Shown piece by piece: positions 9,485 to 21,249 of a stretch of 64,000 nucleotides of DNA. How positions within the stretch are numbered: the first letter of the stretch is position 1; every line of letters starts with the position of its first letter. The notes below the pieces were generated by a model that ran no database searches, was not told the DNA's origin, and saw nothing but the letters and a program-made list of their open reading frames with translations. Location: assembly GCF_000744705.1 (NCBI RefSeq), contig NZ_JQML01000001.1:4102017-4166016 (forward strand). The letters run 5' to 3'. This stretch comes from Streptacidiphilus albus JL83 (GTDB lineage: Bacteria > Actinomycetota > Actinomycetes > Streptomycetales > Streptomycetaceae). The translations under genes were made by a program, and so were the position numbers.

Positions 9485-11139
9485 TGTCCGCCTCCGGTCG
9501 TGGTGGTTGTCGTCCCCGTGGTGCCGGTCGCGGTGACCGGGTGCGCGGGGGCGGGATCGGTCCGCTGGACGGCGGAGAGCGTGGCGTTGACGGCCGGGTT
9601 GACCAGGTCGGTGAGCGGCTTCGGGTAGACGCCGAGCACCAGCAGCAGCGCGATCAACGGGGTGACCACCACCAGCTCCCGGGCCCGGAGGTCACGGAAG
9701 CCGCTGACCGCGGCCTTGACCGGACCGGTCATGGTGCGCTGGTAGAGCACCAGCACGTAGAGCGCGGCCAGGACGATGCCGATGGTGGCGATGATGCCGA
9801 TCACCGGGTACCGGGTGAAGGTGCCGACCAGCACCAGGAACTCGCTGACGAAGGGCGCCAGTCCGGGCAGCGACAGCGTCGCCAGACCGCCGATCAGGAA
9901 GGTCCCGGCCAGGATCGGCGCGACCTTCTGGACGCCGCCGTAGTCGCCGATCAGCCGGCTGCCCCGACGGGACATCAGGAACCCGGCCACCAGCAGCAGC
10001 AGCGCGGTCGAGATGCCGTGGTTGACCATGTAGAGCGTCGCCCCGGCCTGCGCCTGCGAGGTCATCGCGAAGATGCCCATGATGATGAAGCCGAAGTGCG
10101 AGATGGACGCGAAGGCGATCAGCCGCTTGATGTCCTTCTGACCGACCGCCAGCAGCGCCCCGTAGATGATCCCGATCAGCGCCAGCACCAGGATCGCCGG
10201 GGCGAAGGTCCTGGAGGCGTTCGGGAACAGGTAGAGGCAGTAGCGCAGCATCGCGAAGGTGCCGACCTTGTCGACCACCGCCGTGATCAGCACCGCCACG
10301 CCCGGGGTGGCCTCGCCCATGGCGTTCGGCAGCCAGGTGTGCAGCGGCCAGAGCGGGGCCTTCACCGCGAAGGCGAACATGAAGCCGAGGAACAGCGCGT
10401 TCTCGGCGACCGGCGAGAAGTGCAGCTTGCCGCTGGCCAGCGCCCGGGTGATGGTCGGCAGGTCGAAGGTGCCGTGGCCGCCGGTGCCGATGCCCTGCTG
10501 GGCGGTGATCACATAGAGCCCGATCACCGCGGCCAGCATGATCAGTCCGCCGAGCAGGTTGTAGAGCAGGAACTTGACGGCCGCGTAGGAGCGCTGCTTG
10601 GCGTCCTCGCCCTGGGTGCGGTCGCCGAAGCCGCCGATGAGGAAGTACATCGGGATGAGCATGGCCTCGAAGAACACGTAGAACAGGAAGACGTCGGTGG
10701 ACTCGAAGGAGAGCACCACCATCGCCTCGACCGCCAGGATCAGGGCGAAGAAGCCCTGGGTCCGGCGGCTGCGCTCGAAGGTGCCGGCGTCGTTGGCGAC
10801 CGGGTCGGCGTCGTGCCAGGAGGCCAGCATCACGAAGGGCACCAGGACCGCGGTGAGCAGGATCAGCACCACCGCGATGCCGTCGACGCCCAGGCTGTAG
10901 CCGATGCCGAAGTCGGCGATCCACGGGTGCGACTCGGTGAACTGGTAGTGCGCCCCGCCGGGGGTGAAGCGGACCGCGATGACGATGGACAGTGCCAGCG
11001 TCGCCAGCGAGAGCGCCAGCGGGATGATCTTGTTGAGGTCGCGTCGCCGGGGATTGGTGGCGGCCGGTAGGGCCGCGGTGAGGACCGCGCCGACGGCCGG
11101 CAGCGCGGCGGTCACGGTCAGCAGCGGGAAGGAGCTCAC
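9481..11139 (-). CDS. nuoM: NADH-quinone oxidoreductase subunit M
   Basis: This is the second antiporter-like membrane subunit of complex I, 552 residues and about 14 helices. Conserved blocks include [34 protein letters not shown] and [14 protein letters not shown], with the Glu and Lys residues used for proton transfer. The GTG at 11139 overlaps the nuoL stop (GTGA). A longer frame reaching 12165 is only nuoL read out of frame. The extreme C terminus is a low-complexity Thr/Gly run (TGTTGTTTTTTGGG), probably unstructured. Confidence 0.96.
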   Translation of the reverse strand: MSSFPLLTVTAALPAVGAVLTAALPAATNPRRRDLNKIIPLALSLATLALSIVIAVRFTPGGAHYQFTESHPWIADFGIGYSLGVDGIAVVLILLTAVLVPFVMLASWHDADPVANDAGTFERSRRTQGFFALILAVEAMVVLSFESTDVFLFYVFFEAMLIPMYFLIGGFGDRTQGEDAKQRSYAAVKFLLYNLLGGLIMLAAVIGLYVITAQQGIGTGGHGTFDLPTITRALASGKLHFSPVAENALFLGFMFAFAVKAPLWPLHTWLPNAMGEATPGVAVLITAVVDKVGTFAMLRYCLYLFPNASRTFAPAILVLALIGIIYGALLAVGQKDIKRLIAFASISHFGFIIMGIFAMTSQAQAGATLYMVNHGISTALLLLVAGFLMSRRGSRLIGDYGGVQKVAPILAGTFLIGGLATLSLPGLAPFVSEFLVLVGTFTRYPVIGIIATIGIVLAALYVLVLYQRTMTGPVKAAVSGFRDLRARELVVVTPLIALLLVLGVYPKPLTDLVNPAVNATLSAVQRTDPAPAHPVTATGTTGTTTTTTGGGQ

Positions 11140-13055
11140 ATCGACCTCATCAGGAGAGTCGTGGCCACCAGCACCAGCGCACCGCCGAACATCGACAGCG
11201 CATAGGAGCGGACATAGCCGGTCTGCAGCTTGCGGGCGCGTCCGGAGACCCCGCCGACCAGGGCGGCGACGCCGTTGACCACGCCGTCGAAGCCCTTGGC
11301 GTCCAGGTAGACCAGGAAGCGGGTGAGGTGCTCGCCGCCGCCGACCAGGACCACGTGGTTGAAGTCGTCCTGCAGCAGGTCGCGCCGGGCGGCCCGGGTG
11401 AGCAGCGAGCCCAGCGGCGGGGTGGCCGGCACCGGGCGGCGGCCGTACATCAGCCAGGAGGCCAGCACCCCGAGCGCGATCACCACCATGGAGATCAGCG
11501 TGACGCTGAGCGAGGTCAGCGGGGAGTGGCCCTCCTCGTGACCGGTGACCGGGGTCAGCCAGTTGACGAAGGAGCTGTTCAGCGAGAACAGCCAGCCGGC
11601 GAAGACCGAGCCGAAGGCCAGCACCACCATCGGGACCACCATGGTCTTCGGGGACTCGTGCGGGTGCGGCGGGTGGGCCTCGCCCGCGGCGGAGCCGCTG
11701 ATGTCTGGAGTGGGGACCCAGCGCTTCTCGCCGAAGAAGGTCATCAGCATCACCCGGGTCATGTAGAACGCGGTGACGCCGGCCCCGATCAGGGCGGCCG
11801 TGCCGAGGATCCAGCCCTCGGTGCCGCCGCGGGCGAAGGCCGCCTCGATGATCTTGTCCTTGGAGAAGAAGCCGGACAGGCCGGGGAAGCCGATGATCGC
11901 CAGATAGCCGAGGCCGAAGGTGACGAAGGTCAGCGGCATGTACTTGCGCAGCCCCCCGTACTTCCTCATGTCGACCTCGTCGTTCATCCCGTGCATCACC
12001 GAGCCGGCCCCGAGGAACAGCCCGGCCTTGAAGAAGCCGTGGGTGACCAGGTGCATGATGGCGAAGACGTAGCCGATCGGACCGAGCCCGGCCGCCATGA
12101 TCATGTAGCCGATCTGCGACATGGTCGATCCGGCCAGGGCCTTCTTGATGTCGTCCTTGGCACAACCGACGATGGCACCGAAGAGCAGCGTCACCGCGCC
12201 CACGCAGACCGTGGCCAGCTGGGCGGTCGGGGCCAGGTTGAAGATCGCGCCGGAACGGGTGATCAGGTAGACGCCGGCGGTGACCATGGTCGCCGCGTGG
12301 ATCAGCGCCGAGACCGGGGTCGGGCCCTCCATCGCGTCACCGAGCCAGGACTGCAGCGGCACCTGCGCCGACTTGCCGCAGGCGGCCAGCAGCAGCATCA
12401 GCCCGATGCCGGTCAGCGTCGCCTTCGAGGCGTGGCCCGCGTTCGGGAAGACCGCGCCGAAGGTGAAGCTGCCGAAGGTGCTGAACATCAGCATGATCGC
12501 GATCGACAGTCCCAGGTCGCCGACCCGGTTCACCAGGAAGGCCTTCTTGGCGGCGGTCGCGGCGCTGGGCTTGTGCTGCCAGAAGCCGATCAGCAGGTAC
12601 GAGGCCAGGCCCACGCCCTCCCAGCCGACGTACAGCAGCAGGTAGTTGTCGGCCAGGACCAGCAGCAGCATGGCCGCCAGGAAGAGGTTCAGATAGCCGA
12701 AGAAGCGCCGGCGGCGTTCGTCGTGCTCCATGTAGCCCACCGAGTAGAGGTGGATCAGCGAGCCGACACCGGTGATCAGCAGCACGAACACGATGGAGAG
12801 CTGGTCGAGCTGGAAGCCCACCGGGGCCTGGAAGCCGTTGACCGGCACCCAGGTCCACAGGGTGATGTGGGCCGCCCGCGAGCCGACCGGCTGCCCGAGC
12901 ATGTGGAAGAAGAGGGTGAGCCCCACGGCGAAGGAGGCGGTGGAGGCGAGGACGCCGAGCCAGTGGCCGAAGGCGTCCAGGCGGCGTCCGCCCAGCAGGA
13001 GCACGGCGGCTCCGGCCAGGGGCACCGCGACCAGTACGGGGATGAGATTGTCCAC
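11136..13055 (-). CDS. nuoL: NADH-quinone oxidoreductase subunit L
   Basis: This is the distal and largest antiporter-like subunit of complex I. Its 639 residues have about 14-16 helices plus the C-terminal lateral helix that braces the membrane arm. The family signature [16 protein letters not shown], then [12 protein letters not shown] and [30 protein letters not shown], are present. It starts at GTG 13055 with GGAGG about 11 nt upstream. Twenty bases separate it from nuoK, the longest gap inside the downstream half of the operon. Confidence 0.96.
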   Translation of the reverse strand: MDNLIPVLVAVPLAGAAVLLLGGRRLDAFGHWLGVLASTASFAVGLTLFFHMLGQPVGSRAAHITLWTWVPVNGFQAPVGFQLDQLSIVFVLLITGVGSLIHLYSVGYMEHDERRRRFFGYLNLFLAAMLLLVLADNYLLLYVGWEGVGLASYLLIGFWQHKPSAATAAKKAFLVNRVGDLGLSIAIMLMFSTFGSFTFGAVFPNAGHASKATLTGIGLMLLLAACGKSAQVPLQSWLGDAMEGPTPVSALIHAATMVTAGVYLITRSGAIFNLAPTAQLATVCVGAVTLLFGAIVGCAKDDIKKALAGSTMSQIGYMIMAAGLGPIGYVFAIMHLVTHGFFKAGLFLGAGSVMHGMNDEVDMRKYGGLRKYMPLTFVTFGLGYLAIIGFPGLSGFFSKDKIIEAAFARGGTEGWILGTAALIGAGVTAFYMTRVMLMTFFGEKRWVPTPDISGSAAGEAHPPHPHESPKTMVVPMVVLAFGSVFAGWLFSLNSSFVNWLTPVTGHEEGHSPLTSLSVTLISMVVIALGVLASWLMYGRRPVPATPPLGSLLTRAARRDLLQDDFNHVVLVGGGEHLTRFLVYLDAKGFDGVVNGVAALVGGVSGRARKLQTGYVRSYALSMFGGALVLVATTLLMRSM

Positions 13056-13074
13056 GGTCAGTCAGCCTCCGCCG

Positions 13075-13374
13075 CTACAGCTTCATGAGGTTGGAGTCGT
13101 CGACCGAGGCCGAGTGACGGGTGCGGAAGACGCTCACGATGATCGCCAGTCCGACGACGACCTCGGCGGCGGCCACCACCATGGTGAAGAAGGCGATGAT
13201 CTGCCCGTCCAGGTTGCCGTGCAGCCGGGAGAAGGTGACCAGGGCCAGGTTGGAGGCGTTGAGCATCAGCTCCACGCACATGAACAGCACGATGGCGTTG
13301 CGCCGCACCAGCACGCCGGTGGCGCCGATGGTGAACAGCAGGGCCGCCAGATAGAGGTAGTTGACGGGGTTCAC
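13075..13374 (-). CDS. nuoK: NADH-quinone oxidoreductase subunit K
   Basis: This is a small three-helix subunit (99 residues) carrying two glutamates essential for proton transfer in the family, within [16 protein letters not shown] and the helix [24 protein letters not shown] at 13374 overlaps the nuoJ stop. Length and hydrophobic profile match the family exactly. Confidence 0.96.
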   Translation of the reverse strand: MNPVNYLYLAALLFTIGATGVLVRRNAIVLFMCVELMLNASNLALVTFSRLHGNLDGQIIAFFTMVVAAAEVVVGLAIIVSVFRTRHSASVDDSNLMKL

Positions 13375-14273
13375 TCGGAGGCCCCTCCGTTCTCACCGGG
13401 TACGACGGGAGCTGCGGGCGTCTTCTGAAGGTTCGTCAACTCCGAGCTGGTGCGCGGCTTCGGCGCCTTGCGATCGAGCCATTCGGCGGTGCCGGCCTCC
13501 AGCTCGTCCATCCGTCGCAGCATGTCGCCGCTGACGTCGCGCATCTGGCCCCGGGCCCGCAGCGTCGGGTTGACCGACAACTCGGCGATGCTGCCGTCCG
13601 GCAGCAGGCCGGGGATGTCCACCGCGTTGTGCCTGGCGTAGACGCCGGGGGCCGGCAGCGGGGTGATCTGGGTTCCCAACCTGACCCGCTGCTCCGCGAG
13701 TTCGCGCTGGGACTGGCGTTCCTCGGTGTGCTCCCGGTGGGTCAGCACCATCGCCCCGATCGCGGCGGTGATCAGCAGCGCGCCGGTGACCTCGAAGGCC
13801 CAGACGTACTGGCTGAAGATCCGCAGCGCCAGCCCCTGGACGTTGCCGCCGGCCGCCGCGTCGGCCGCGCCGACGCCGGTGAAGGTGCGCAGCCCGGCGT
13901 TGCCGATGCCGACGATCAGCATCGCCCCGAAGCCGAGGCCGCCGAGGACCGCCGCCACGCGCTGGCCCTTCAGCGGCTCCTTCACCGCGTCCTCGGCGGT
14001 CACGCCGACCAGCATCACCACGAACAGGAAGAGCATCATGATCGCGCCGGTGTAGACGACGATCTGGACCACGCCGAGGAAGACCGCGCCCTCGGCCAGG
14101 TAGCAGACGGCCAGGGCCAGCATGGTGGCCGCGAGGCAGAGCGCGGAGTGCACCGCCTTCCGGCAGAGCACCATGCCCAGCGCTCCGGCCACGGCGATCA
14201 CCGCGAGCACCCAGAACTGCACGGCCTCACCGGTGGAGGCGGCCCCGGTCAGCGGGACGGCGAGCTCGTTCAT
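13371..14273 (-). CDS. nuoJ: NADH-quinone oxidoreductase subunit J
   Basis: This membrane subunit has five helices in its first ~170 residues ([20 protein letters not shown] ... [14 protein letters not shown]). A long hydrophilic C-terminal tail of about 100 residues is absent from E. coli NuoJ but usual in Streptomyces. Total length is 300. ATG 14273 overlaps the nuoI stop (ATGA). A longer frame upstream to 14702 is nuoI read in another phase. The tail ends [11 protein letters not shown] and overlaps nuoK. Confidence 0.95.
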   Translation of the reverse strand: MNELAVPLTGAASTGEAVQFWVLAVIAVAGALGMVLCRKAVHSALCLAATMLALAVCYLAEGAVFLGVVQIVVYTGAIMMLFLFVVMLVGVTAEDAVKEPLKGQRVAAVLGGLGFGAMLIVGIGNAGLRTFTGVGAADAAAGGNVQGLALRIFSQYVWAFEVTGALLITAAIGAMVLTHREHTEERQSQRELAEQRVRLGTQITPLPAPGVYARHNAVDIPGLLPDGSIAELSVNPTLRARGQMRDVSGDMLRRMDELEAGTAEWLDRKAPKPRTSSELTNLQKTPAAPVVPGENGGASE

Positions 14274-14887
14274 GCCGACGCCCCCTCGGCCTTGGGCCCG
14301 GTCTCCGCGGTCTCGCCCTTGCTGACCGCCACCTGCCGGACCGTGCCCGGCGCGGCCTCGGTGACCGCGCCCCGGTAGTAGTCGCCCTCGTCCGTCCCGG
14401 GGAAGATCGAGTGCGGGGACTCGACCATGCCCTCGGTCAGGCCGGCCAGCAGCTGCTCCTTGGTGTAGATCAGCGACTCCCGGCTGCTGTCCGCGAGTTC
14501 GTACTCGTTGGTCATCGTCAGCGCCCGGGTCGGGCAGGCCTCGATGCAGAGTCCGCAGAGGATGCAGCGGGCGTAGTTGATCTGGTAGACCCGGCCGTAG
14601 CGCTCGCCGGGCGAGTAGCGCTCCTCGTCGGTGTTGTCCGCGCCCTCCACGTAGATGGCGTCGGCCGGACAGGCCCAGGCGCAGAGCTCGCAGCCGATGC
14701 ACTTCTCCAGCCCGTCCGGGTGGCGGTTCAGCTGGTGCCGGCCGTGGAAGCGGGGCGCGGTGGGCTTCTTGTACTCCGGGTACTGCTCGGTGAGCCGCTT
14801 CTTGAACATGGCCGTGAAGGTCACGCCGAAGCCGGCGGCGGGGCCCAGTCCGAACGAGGAACGCTCGGACGAGTCATCACTGGGCAT
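14270..14887 (-). CDS. nuoI: NADH-quinone oxidoreductase subunit I (two 4Fe-4S clusters)
   Basis: This ferredoxin-like subunit of the connecting module carries clusters N6a and N6b toward NuoB. The two motifs [12 protein letters not shown] and [12 protein letters not shown] are complete. It has 205 residues, with an amphipathic N-terminal segment and a Glu/Ala-rich C-terminal tail. ATG 14887 has GGAGGAG 6 nt upstream and lies 11 nt inside the end of nuoH. Confidence 0.97.
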   Translation of the reverse strand: MPSDDSSERSSFGLGPAAGFGVTFTAMFKKRLTEQYPEYKKPTAPRFHGRHQLNRHPDGLEKCIGCELCAWACPADAIYVEGADNTDEERYSPGERYGRVYQINYARCILCGLCIEACPTRALTMTNEYELADSSRESLIYTKEQLLAGLTEGMVESPHSIFPGTDEGDYYRGAVTEAAPGTVRQVAVSKGETAETGPKAEGASA

Positions 14888-16229
14888 CGTCGTCTCCTCC
14901 CTTCAGTGCGGAAACGTTGGCTGCGGAAACGGGCTGCGGGATCCGGGAGGGCCGGCGCGGCGTGGGCGGCAACTGCTGCCCGGGCAGCGGCGGCACCGGG
15001 AACCCGCCGGCCATGGCGTCGAACTCCGGCTCGGGCGCGGTCTCCTCGGGGGCCCGGCGGTTGCGCAGGGTGTCCCAGACGATCGACAGCAGCACCACCG
15101 CCAGGATCGCGCCGACGCTGACCAGCACCAGGTCGGTGTAGTGGGTGCCGCGGTTCCGCAGCGTCCGCACCGTGGCGACCAGCACCAGCCAGACCAGCGA
15201 GACCGGGATCAGCACCTTCCAGCCCAGCTTCATGAACTGGTCGTAGCGCAGCCGGGGCAGGGTGCCGCGGAGCCAGATGAAGAAGAACAGCAGCAGCTGG
15301 ATCTTGATGACGATCCAGAGCATCGGCCACCAGCCGTGGTTGGCGCCCGCCCAGAAGGCGGTGATCGGCCACGGCGCGCGCCAGCCGCCCAGGAACATCA
15401 CGCTGGCGACGGCCGAGACGGTCACCATGTTGATGTACTCGGCCAGCATGAACATCGCGAACTTCAGCGAGGAGTACTCGGTGTTGAAGCCGCCGACCAG
15501 CTCGCCCTCGGCCTCGGGGAGGTCGAACGGCGCCCGGTTGGTCTCGCCGACCATCGAGATGATGTAGATGATGAAGCTGACCGGCAGCAGCAGCGCGAAC
15601 CAGGTGTGCTGCTGGGCGGCGACGATCCCGGAGGTGGACATGGTCCCGGAGTCCAGGAAGACCGCCGCGAAGGACAGGCCCATGGCGATCTCGTAGGAGA
15701 CCATCTGCGCGGCCGAGCGCAGCCCGCCGAGCAGCGGGTAGGTCGAGCCCGAGGCCCAACCGGCCAGCACGATGCCGTAGATCCCGATCGAGGCGATGGC
15801 CAGGACGTAGATCATGGCCACCGGGAAGTCGGTGAGCTGCATCGTGGTCCGGGTGCCGAAGATCGAGATCTCGTGGTCGGCCGGTCCGAAGGGGATCACC
15901 GCGAAGGCCATGAAGGCCGGGACCGCCGAGATGACCGGGGCCAGGATGTAGACCACCTTGTCGGAGGCGGTGACGACCAGGTCCTCCTTGAGGGCCAGCT
16001 TCACCCCGTCCGCGAGGCTCTGCAGCATGCCCCAGGGACCGTGCCGGTTGGGGCCGATCCGCAACTGCATCCAGGCGACGACCTTGCGCTCCCAGACGAT
16101 CGCGATCAGCACCGTGCCGACCAGGAAGGCGAAGCAGAACACGGCCTTGACGACCACCAGCCACCAGGGGTCGGTGCCGAACACCGAGAGGTCCTCGGTC
16201 GCGGCGAGCAGGGCTGCCTGAGCCGCCAT
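14877..16229 (-). CDS. nuoH: NADH-quinone oxidoreductase subunit H
   Basis: This membrane subunit sits at the quinone chamber next to NuoB and NuoD. The 450-residue protein has about eight helices. Signatures include [22 protein letters not shown] and the acidic quinone loop [20 protein letters not shown]. The C-terminal ~55 residues are hydrophilic ([17 protein letters not shown]). ATG 16229 shares one base with the nuoG stop (TGATG). A much longer frame reaching 17912 is nuoG in the wrong phase. Confidence 0.96.
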   Translation of the reverse strand: MAAQAALLAATEDLSVFGTDPWWLVVVKAVFCFAFLVGTVLIAIVWERKVVAWMQLRIGPNRHGPWGMLQSLADGVKLALKEDLVVTASDKVVYILAPVISAVPAFMAFAVIPFGPADHEISIFGTRTTMQLTDFPVAMIYVLAIASIGIYGIVLAGWASGSTYPLLGGLRSAAQMVSYEIAMGLSFAAVFLDSGTMSTSGIVAAQQHTWFALLLPVSFIIYIISMVGETNRAPFDLPEAEGELVGGFNTEYSSLKFAMFMLAEYINMVTVSAVASVMFLGGWRAPWPITAFWAGANHGWWPMLWIVIKIQLLLFFFIWLRGTLPRLRYDQFMKLGWKVLIPVSLVWLVLVATVRTLRNRGTHYTDLVLVSVGAILAVVLLSIVWDTLRNRRAPEETAPEPEFDAMAGGFPVPPLPGQQLPPTPRRPSRIPQPVSAANVSALKGGDDDAQ

Positions 16230-18739
16230 CAGTTCACCTCCAGGGTGGTCGGGGCCTGGGCCAGTCCGACGACGCGGCCGGGGAGCACGCCCAGGGCGCG
16301 GGTGGCGCCGCCGGGGGTGGAGTTGAGCGGGATCCAGACCACCCGGTCCGGCAGGTCGGGGGTGATCGCCAGCGGCAGGGTGACCGAGCCGGCCGGTCCG
16401 GAGAGCGAGAGCGGCGCACCGTCGGCGACGCCCACCTCGGCTGCGGTGGCCGGGGACAGCCGGGCCACCGCCGGGTGGCGGGTGCCGGCCAGCGCCGGGT
16501 CGCCCTCCTGCAGCGAGCCGTTGTCCAGCAGCATCCGCCAGCCGCCGAGCACCGCCTCGCCCGCGCCGGGGCGCGGCAGCGGACGGGCCTGCTCGGCCGG
16601 GGGGTCGAGCGGCGCGTGCCCGGCACCGGACCAGGCGCCCAGGGCGTCCAGTTCCCGGCGGGCCGCGGTGAGGTCGGGCAGGCCCAGGTGCCGGTCCAGC
16701 GCGTCCGCCAGCATGTGCAGCACCCGGAGGTCGCTGCTCAGATGACGCCGGGTCAGCTGGTCGGCCTTGATCGCGGTCTCGAACATCCGGACCCGGCCCT
16801 CCCAGTCCAGGAAGGTCCCGGCCTTCTCGGCCACCGCCGCCACCGGCAGCACCACGTCGGCGCGCTCGGTCACCGCGCTGGGCCGCAGCTCCAGGCTGAC
16901 CAGGAAGCCGACCCGGTCCAGCGCCGCCTCGGCGGCGGCCGGGTCGGGCAGGTCGCCGGTGTCCACCCCGCCGACCACCAGCGCCTCGACGTCGCCGTTG
17001 GCGGCGGCGGTGAGGATGCCGTTGGTGTCGCGGCCGAACCGGGCCGGAATGCCGGCGATGCCCCAGGCGGCGGCGGTCTCGGCGCGCGCCTCTGGGTCGG
17101 TGACCGGGCGTCCGCCGGGCAGCAGGCCGGGCAGCGCGCCGGCCTCGACCGCGCCGCGCTCGCCGGCCCGGCGCGGGATCCAGGCCAGCCGGGCACCGCT
17201 GGCCCGGGACAGCCGGACCGCCGCGCTCAGCGCGCCCGGCACCCCGGCCAGCCGCTCGCCGACCAGCACCACCGCGCCGGGCTGCCGCAGCGCCTCGGCC
17301 GCGCGTCCGGCGTCGCCGTCCAGCGGGTCGCCCTCGGCCAGCGCCTCCAGCCACTCGGTCTCGGTGCCGGGCGCGGCCGGCAGCAGGGCGCCGCCGAGCT
17401 TGTGCAGGCCCCGGGTGCCGTAGGCGGCGATCGAGAAGACCTGCTGCCGCCGGGTCCGAGCCGCCTTGCGCAGCCGCAGGAAGACGATCGGCGACTCCTC
17501 CTCGGGCTCGAAGCCGACCAGCAGCGCCGCCGGGGCGGCCTCCAACTGCTCGTAGCTCAGGCCGTGGTGGTGCGGGCCGCCGCCGACGTCCACCCCGCGC
17601 CCGGCCACGGCCGAGGCGAGGAAGTCCGCCTCCTCGGCACTGTGCACCCGGGCCCGGAAGTCGACGTCGTTGGTGCCCAGCGCGACCCGGGCGAACTTGG
17701 CGTAGGCGTAGGCGTCCTCCACCGTCGACCGGCCGCCGACCAGCACCGCCGCGCGTCCGTGCGCGGCGGCCAGCCCGGCCGCGGCCGCGGCCAGCGCCTC
17801 CGGCCAGGAGGCGGGGACCAGCACGCCGGTCTCGTCCCGGACCAGCGGCGTCTCCAGCCGCTCCCGGGACTGGGCGTAGCGGAAGCCGAAGCGGCCCTTG
17901 TCGCAGGTCCACTCCTCGTTCACGGACGGGTCGTCACCGGCCAGCCGGCGCATCACCTTGCCGCGCCGGTGGTCGGTCCGCACCGCGCAGCCGGAGGCGC
18001 AGTGCTCGCACACCCCGGGTGAGGAGACCAGGTCGAAGGGGCGGGAGCGGAACCGGTAGGCGGCCGAGGTCAGCGCGCCCACCGGACAGATCTGGATGGT
18101 GTTGCCGGAGAAGTAGGAGCGGAAGTCCTCGCCCTCGCCGATGCCCACCTGCTCGTTGGCGCCGCGCTCGATCAGGTCGATGAACGGGTCGCCGGCGATC
18201 TGCTCGCTGAAGCGGGTGCAGCGGGCGCAGAGCACGCAGCGCTCCCGGTCCAGCAGCACCTGGGTGGAGATCGGCACCGGCTTCTCGTAGGTGCGCTTGA
18301 CGCCCTCGAACCGGCTCTCCGCCTGTCCGTGCGAGAGTGCCTGGTTCTGCAGCGGGCACTCGCCGCCCTTGTCGCAGACCGGGCAGTCCAGCGGGTGGTT
18401 GATCAGCAGCAGCTCCATCACGCCGTGCTGGGCCTTCTCGGCCACCTTCGAGGTGACCTGGGTGCTGACGACCATCCCGTCGGTGCACGGGATGGTGCAG
18501 GAGGCGACCGGCTTGCGCTGGCCCTCGACCTCGACGATGCACTGGCGGCAGGCCCCGACCGGGTCCAGCAGCGGGTGGTCGCAGAAGCGGGGGATGGTCA
18601 CGCCGATCATCTCGGCGGCCCGGATGATCAGTGTGCCCTTCGGCACATGGACCTGGACGCCGTCGATGGTGACGGCGAGCAGTTCCTCCTTCGGTGGCGG
18701 GGCAGCGGCCGCACCGGGAGCTTCCGAGGTGACGGTCAT
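16229..18739 (-). CDS. nuoG: NADH-quinone oxidoreductase subunit G
   Basis: This is the largest peripheral-arm subunit (836 residues). It has an N-terminal 2Fe-2S ferredoxin fold (Cys53, 64, 67, 81), then the His-Cys3 cluster N3 (His115, Cys119, 122, 128) and a 4Fe-4S set beginning Cys168-171-174. A molybdopterin-oxidoreductase-like domain follows. This begins with a C-x2-C-x3-C motif (CEHCASGC) and a fourth Cys ([10 protein letters not shown]), so the extra N7 cluster found in some bacteria should be present. It has lost molybdenum chemistry, as in other NuoG proteins. ATG 18739 overlaps nuoF by 4 nt. Confidence 0.96.
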   Translation of the reverse strand: MTVTSEAPGAAAAPPPKEELLAVTIDGVQVHVPKGTLIIRAAEMIGVTIPRFCDHPLLDPVGACRQCIVEVEGQRKPVASCTIPCTDGMVVSTQVTSKVAEKAQHGVMELLLINHPLDCPVCDKGGECPLQNQALSHGQAESRFEGVKRTYEKPVPISTQVLLDRERCVLCARCTRFSEQIAGDPFIDLIERGANEQVGIGEGEDFRSYFSGNTIQICPVGALTSAAYRFRSRPFDLVSSPGVCEHCASGCAVRTDHRRGKVMRRLAGDDPSVNEEWTCDKGRFGFRYAQSRERLETPLVRDETGVLVPASWPEALAAAAAGLAAAHGRAAVLVGGRSTVEDAYAYAKFARVALGTNDVDFRARVHSAEEADFLASAVAGRGVDVGGGPHHHGLSYEQLEAAPAALLVGFEPEEESPIVFLRLRKAARTRRQQVFSIAAYGTRGLHKLGGALLPAAPGTETEWLEALAEGDPLDGDAGRAAEALRQPGAVVLVGERLAGVPGALSAAVRLSRASGARLAWIPRRAGERGAVEAGALPGLLPGGRPVTDPEARAETAAAWGIAGIPARFGRDTNGILTAAANGDVEALVVGGVDTGDLPDPAAAEAALDRVGFLVSLELRPSAVTERADVVLPVAAVAEKAGTFLDWEGRVRMFETAIKADQLTRRHLSSDLRVLHMLADALDRHLGLPDLTAARRELDALGAWSGAGHAPLDPPAEQARPLPRPGAGEAVLGGWRMLLDNGSLQEGDPALAGTRHPAVARLSPATAAEVGVADGAPLSLSGPAGSVTLPLAITPDLPDRVVWIPLNSTPGGATRALGVLPGRVVGLAQAPTTLEVN

Positions 18740-20112
18740 GCAAGCACCCCCTTCTCCTGGGCGGTGTGGTGGGTGGACGGCGCGGAGCCGCCGCGCGGGC
18801 GGCCGTCGGCCCAGACGGTGGCGGCCGCCGGGTCGAACGGGCAGCGGCCCTCGGCGAGGTGCTGCTCGTACTCCGCGCGGAAGTACTGGAGCGAGGAGAA
18901 GATCGGGCTGGCGGCGCCGTCGCCGAGGGCGCAGAAGGACTTGCCGTTGATGTTGTCGGCGATGTCGTTCAGCTTCTCCAGGTCGCCCTCGACGCCCTGG
19001 CCCGCCTCGATCCGGCGGAGCAGCTGGACCAGCCAGTAGGTGCCCTCACGGCAGGGGGTGCACTTGCCGCAGGACTCGTGGGCGTAGAACTCGGTCCAGC
19101 GGGTGACCGCCCGCACCACGCAGGTGGTCTCGTCGAAGATCTGCAGTGCCTTGGTGCCGAGCATCGACCCGGCGGCGGCGACGCCCTCGTAGTCGAGCGG
19201 GACGTCGAGGTGGGCGTCGGTGAACATCGGGGTGGAGGAGCCGCCAGGGGTCCAGAACTTCAGCCGGTGCCCGGCCCGCACTCCCCCGGTCATGTCCAGC
19301 AGCTGGCGCAGGGTCAGACCGAGCGGCGCCTCGTACTGGCCGGGGTTGGTGACGTGCCCGGAGAGCGAGTAGAGGGTGAAGCCCGGGGACTTCTCGCTGC
19401 CCATGGAGCGGAACCACTCCTTGCCCCGGTGCAGGATGCTCGGCACCGAGGCGATGGACTCGACGTTGTTGACCACCGTCGGACAGGCGTAGAGGCCGGC
19501 GATGGCCGGGAACGGCGGCCGCAGCCGGGGCTGGCCGCGCCGTCCCTCCAGCGAGTCCAGCAGCGCCGTCTCCTCGCCGCAGATGTAGGCGCCGGCCCCG
19601 GCGTGGACGGTGATGTCCAGGTCGAAGCCGGAGCCGAGGATGTTCTGGCCGAGGTAGCCGGCCTCGTACGCCTCGGCGACCGCGCCGTGCAGCCGGCGCA
19701 GCACCGGCACGGTCTCGCCGCGCAGGTAGACGAAGGCGTGGCTGCAGCGGATCGCGTAGCTGGCGATCACCATGCCCTCGATCAGCGCGTGCGGGTTGGC
19801 GAACAGCAGCGGGATGTCCTTGCAGGTACCCGGCTCGGACTCGTCGGCGTTGACCACCAGGTAGTGCGGCTTGCCGTCACCCTGCGGGATGAACTGCCAC
19901 TTCAGTCCGGTGGGGAAGCCGGCACCGCCGCGACCGCGCAGTCCGGCGTCCTTGACCAGGGCGATGACCTCGTCCGGGGTCGACCGCAGGGCCTCGCGCA
20001 GGCCCAGGTAACCGTCGTGGCGGCGGTAGGTGTCCAGCGTCCAGGGGCGGTCGTCGCCCCAGCTCGCGGACAGGACCGGGGAGAGCAGCTTCTCCGGGTG
20101 CTCGGCGGTCAT
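18736..20112 (-). CDS. nuoF: NADH-quinone oxidoreductase subunit F (NADH/FMN)
   Basis: This is the NADH-oxidising subunit, binding FMN and cluster N3. The 458 residues contain the nucleotide/FMN glycine-rich region [16 protein letters not shown] and [12 protein letters not shown]. They also hold [17 protein letters not shown] and the cluster motif [13 protein letters not shown] with a later Cys in [11 protein letters not shown] 20112 overlaps nuoE (ATGA). With NuoE and NuoG it forms the dehydrogenase module, so this complex I is NADH-linked rather than an 11-subunit ferredoxin/F420 form. Confidence 0.97.
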   Translation of the reverse strand: MTAEHPEKLLSPVLSASWGDDRPWTLDTYRRHDGYLGLREALRSTPDEVIALVKDAGLRGRGGAGFPTGLKWQFIPQGDGKPHYLVVNADESEPGTCKDIPLLFANPHALIEGMVIASYAIRCSHAFVYLRGETVPVLRRLHGAVAEAYEAGYLGQNILGSGFDLDITVHAGAGAYICGEETALLDSLEGRRGQPRLRPPFPAIAGLYACPTVVNNVESIASVPSILHRGKEWFRSMGSEKSPGFTLYSLSGHVTNPGQYEAPLGLTLRQLLDMTGGVRAGHRLKFWTPGGSSTPMFTDAHLDVPLDYEGVAAAGSMLGTKALQIFDETTCVVRAVTRWTEFYAHESCGKCTPCREGTYWLVQLLRRIEAGQGVEGDLEKLNDIADNINGKSFCALGDGAASPIFSSLQYFRAEYEQHLAEGRCPFDPAAATVWADGRPRGGSAPSTHHTAQEKGVLA

Positions 20113-20975
20113 TCGGCCGCTCCTTCCTGGGCTGAGGAGGCCTCCGGCGGCGCGTCCTCGTGGGGTGCGCCCTCGGGAGCTGCGCCCTCGGGGCGGCGGG
20201 CTTCCTCATGGGCGGGCGCGTCCTCGTGGCGGGGGGCGACCACGCGCCGGGGTCCGGCGCCGGGCAGGGCCTCGCCGCGGGAGAGCCGCAGCCCGGCCAT
20301 CGAGGGTGCGCCGCCGGCCCCGGACTCGTCGTTGGCCCCGGGGCGTTCGTCGGGGAAACCGGCCAGGATCCGGGAGGTCTCCCGGAAGCTGCACAGCTTG
20401 GCGCCCCGGGTCGGCCTGACCTCGCCGCCCCGGCCCGCGCGCAGCTCGTCGACCAGGGCCTTGGCGCTGTCCGGGGTCTGGTCGTCGAAGAACTCCCAGT
20501 TGACCATCACCACCGGGGCGTAGTCGCAGGCCGCGTTGCACTCGATGTGCTCCAGCGAGACCGAGCCGTCCTCGGTGGTCTCGTTGTTGCCGATGCCGAG
20601 GTGCTGCTGCAGCTCCTCGAAGATCTGGTCGCCGCCGAGCACCGCGCACAGGGTGTTGGTGCAGACGCCCACGTGGTACTCGCCGGCCGGCTGCCGCCGG
20701 TACATCGAGTAGAAGGTGGCGACGGCGGTCACCTCGGCCGTGGTCAGCCCCAACTGCTCGGCGCAGTAGCGCATCCCGCTGCGGCTGACGAAGCCCTCCT
20801 CGGCCTGGACCAGGTGCAGCAGCGGCAGCAGCGCCGAGCGGCTCTCCGGGTAGCGGTCGATCAGCTCCTGGGCGTCCGGGTCGAGCCGGGCCCGGACCGC
20901 CGCCGGGTAGGCGGGGGCGGGGAGCTGGGGCAGGCCCAGCAGGGTCGGGCTGGTCGTGCTCTCGTCGGTGGTCAC
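20109..20975 (-). CDS. nuoE: NADH-quinone oxidoreductase subunit E (2Fe-2S)
   Basis: This thioredoxin-fold subunit carries cluster N1a. The four Cys ligands are in CTNTLC and CNAAC (C-x4-C and C-x3-C), with the helical N-terminal region typical of the family before them. Its 288 residues make it longer than E. coli NuoE: the last ~90 are a low-complexity Pro/Glu/Ala/His tail ([15 protein letters not shown]), probably unstructured. The GTG at 20975 overlaps the stop of the duplicated nuoD fragment upstream (GTGA), not the stop of intact nuoD. Confidence 0.95.
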   Translation of the reverse strand: MTTDESTTSPTLLGLPQLPAPAYPAAVRARLDPDAQELIDRYPESRSALLPLLHLVQAEEGFVSRSGMRYCAEQLGLTTAEVTAVATFYSMYRRQPAGEYHVGVCTNTLCAVLGGDQIFEELQQHLGIGNNETTEDGSVSLEHIECNAACDYAPVVMVNWEFFDDQTPDSAKALVDELRAGRGGEVRPTRGAKLCSFRETSRILAGFPDERPGANDESGAGGAPSMAGLRLSRGEALPGAGPRRVVAPRHEDAPAHEEARRPEGAAPEGAPHEDAPPEASSAQEGAAE

Positions 20976-21249
20976 CGGTCCACGCCTCCCATCACGGGGT
21001 CGATCCCGGCCACGGCGACGATGACGTCCGCGACCTGTCCGCCCTCACACATCGCCGCCATGGACTGCAGGTTGGTACTCCAACCCTGCGGGGAGCGACC
21101 CCCCGCACCCTCACGCCGCGGCTCCGTCGGCTCAAGCTGACTGGTCACCGGTCCACGCCTCCCATCACGGGGTCGATCCCGGCCACGGCGACGATGACGT
21201 CCGCGACCTGTCCGCCCTCACACATCGCAGCCATGGACTGCAGGTTGGT
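20969..21249. repeat. 108-bp direct repeat of the nuoD 3' end
   Basis: Positions 20969-21076 and 21142-21249 are the same 108 bp with a single difference (C at 21056, A at 21229). The period is 173 bp. The right copy is the last 34 codons of nuoD with its stop; the left copy sits between that stop and nuoE. A 65-bp spacer (21077-21141) separates them and contains a small GC hairpin (TGCGGGG...CCCCGCA on the minus strand). Confidence 0.97.
20972..21148 (-). CDS. 58-codon frame made by duplication of the nuoD 3' end
   Basis: On the minus strand a GTG overlaps the nuoD stop (GTGA) and opens a 58-codon frame whose TGA overlaps the nuoE start (GTGA). The first 24 residues ([13 protein letters not shown]...) come from the spacer and resemble nothing I know. 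The last 34 ([13 protein letters not shown] ... DPVMGGVDR) repeat the C terminus of NuoD exactly, since the one base change is silent. There is no separate ribosome site, so translation would depend on coupling to nuoD. It may be a harmless remnant that keeps nuoD-nuoE coupling, or a short expressed peptide. The frame is certain; a function is not. Confidence 0.5.
   Translation of the reverse strand: MTSQLEPTEPRREGAGGRSPQGWSTNLQSMAAMCEGGQVADVIVAVAGIDPVMGGVDR

Noticed and set aside
6356-13088. Very long plus-strand frames opposite nuoN-nuoL and the polyprenyl synthase (for example 6356-9628 and 11328-13088)
   Set aside because: The minus-strand proteins are unmistakable complex I subunits; the opposite frames are low-complexity shadows.
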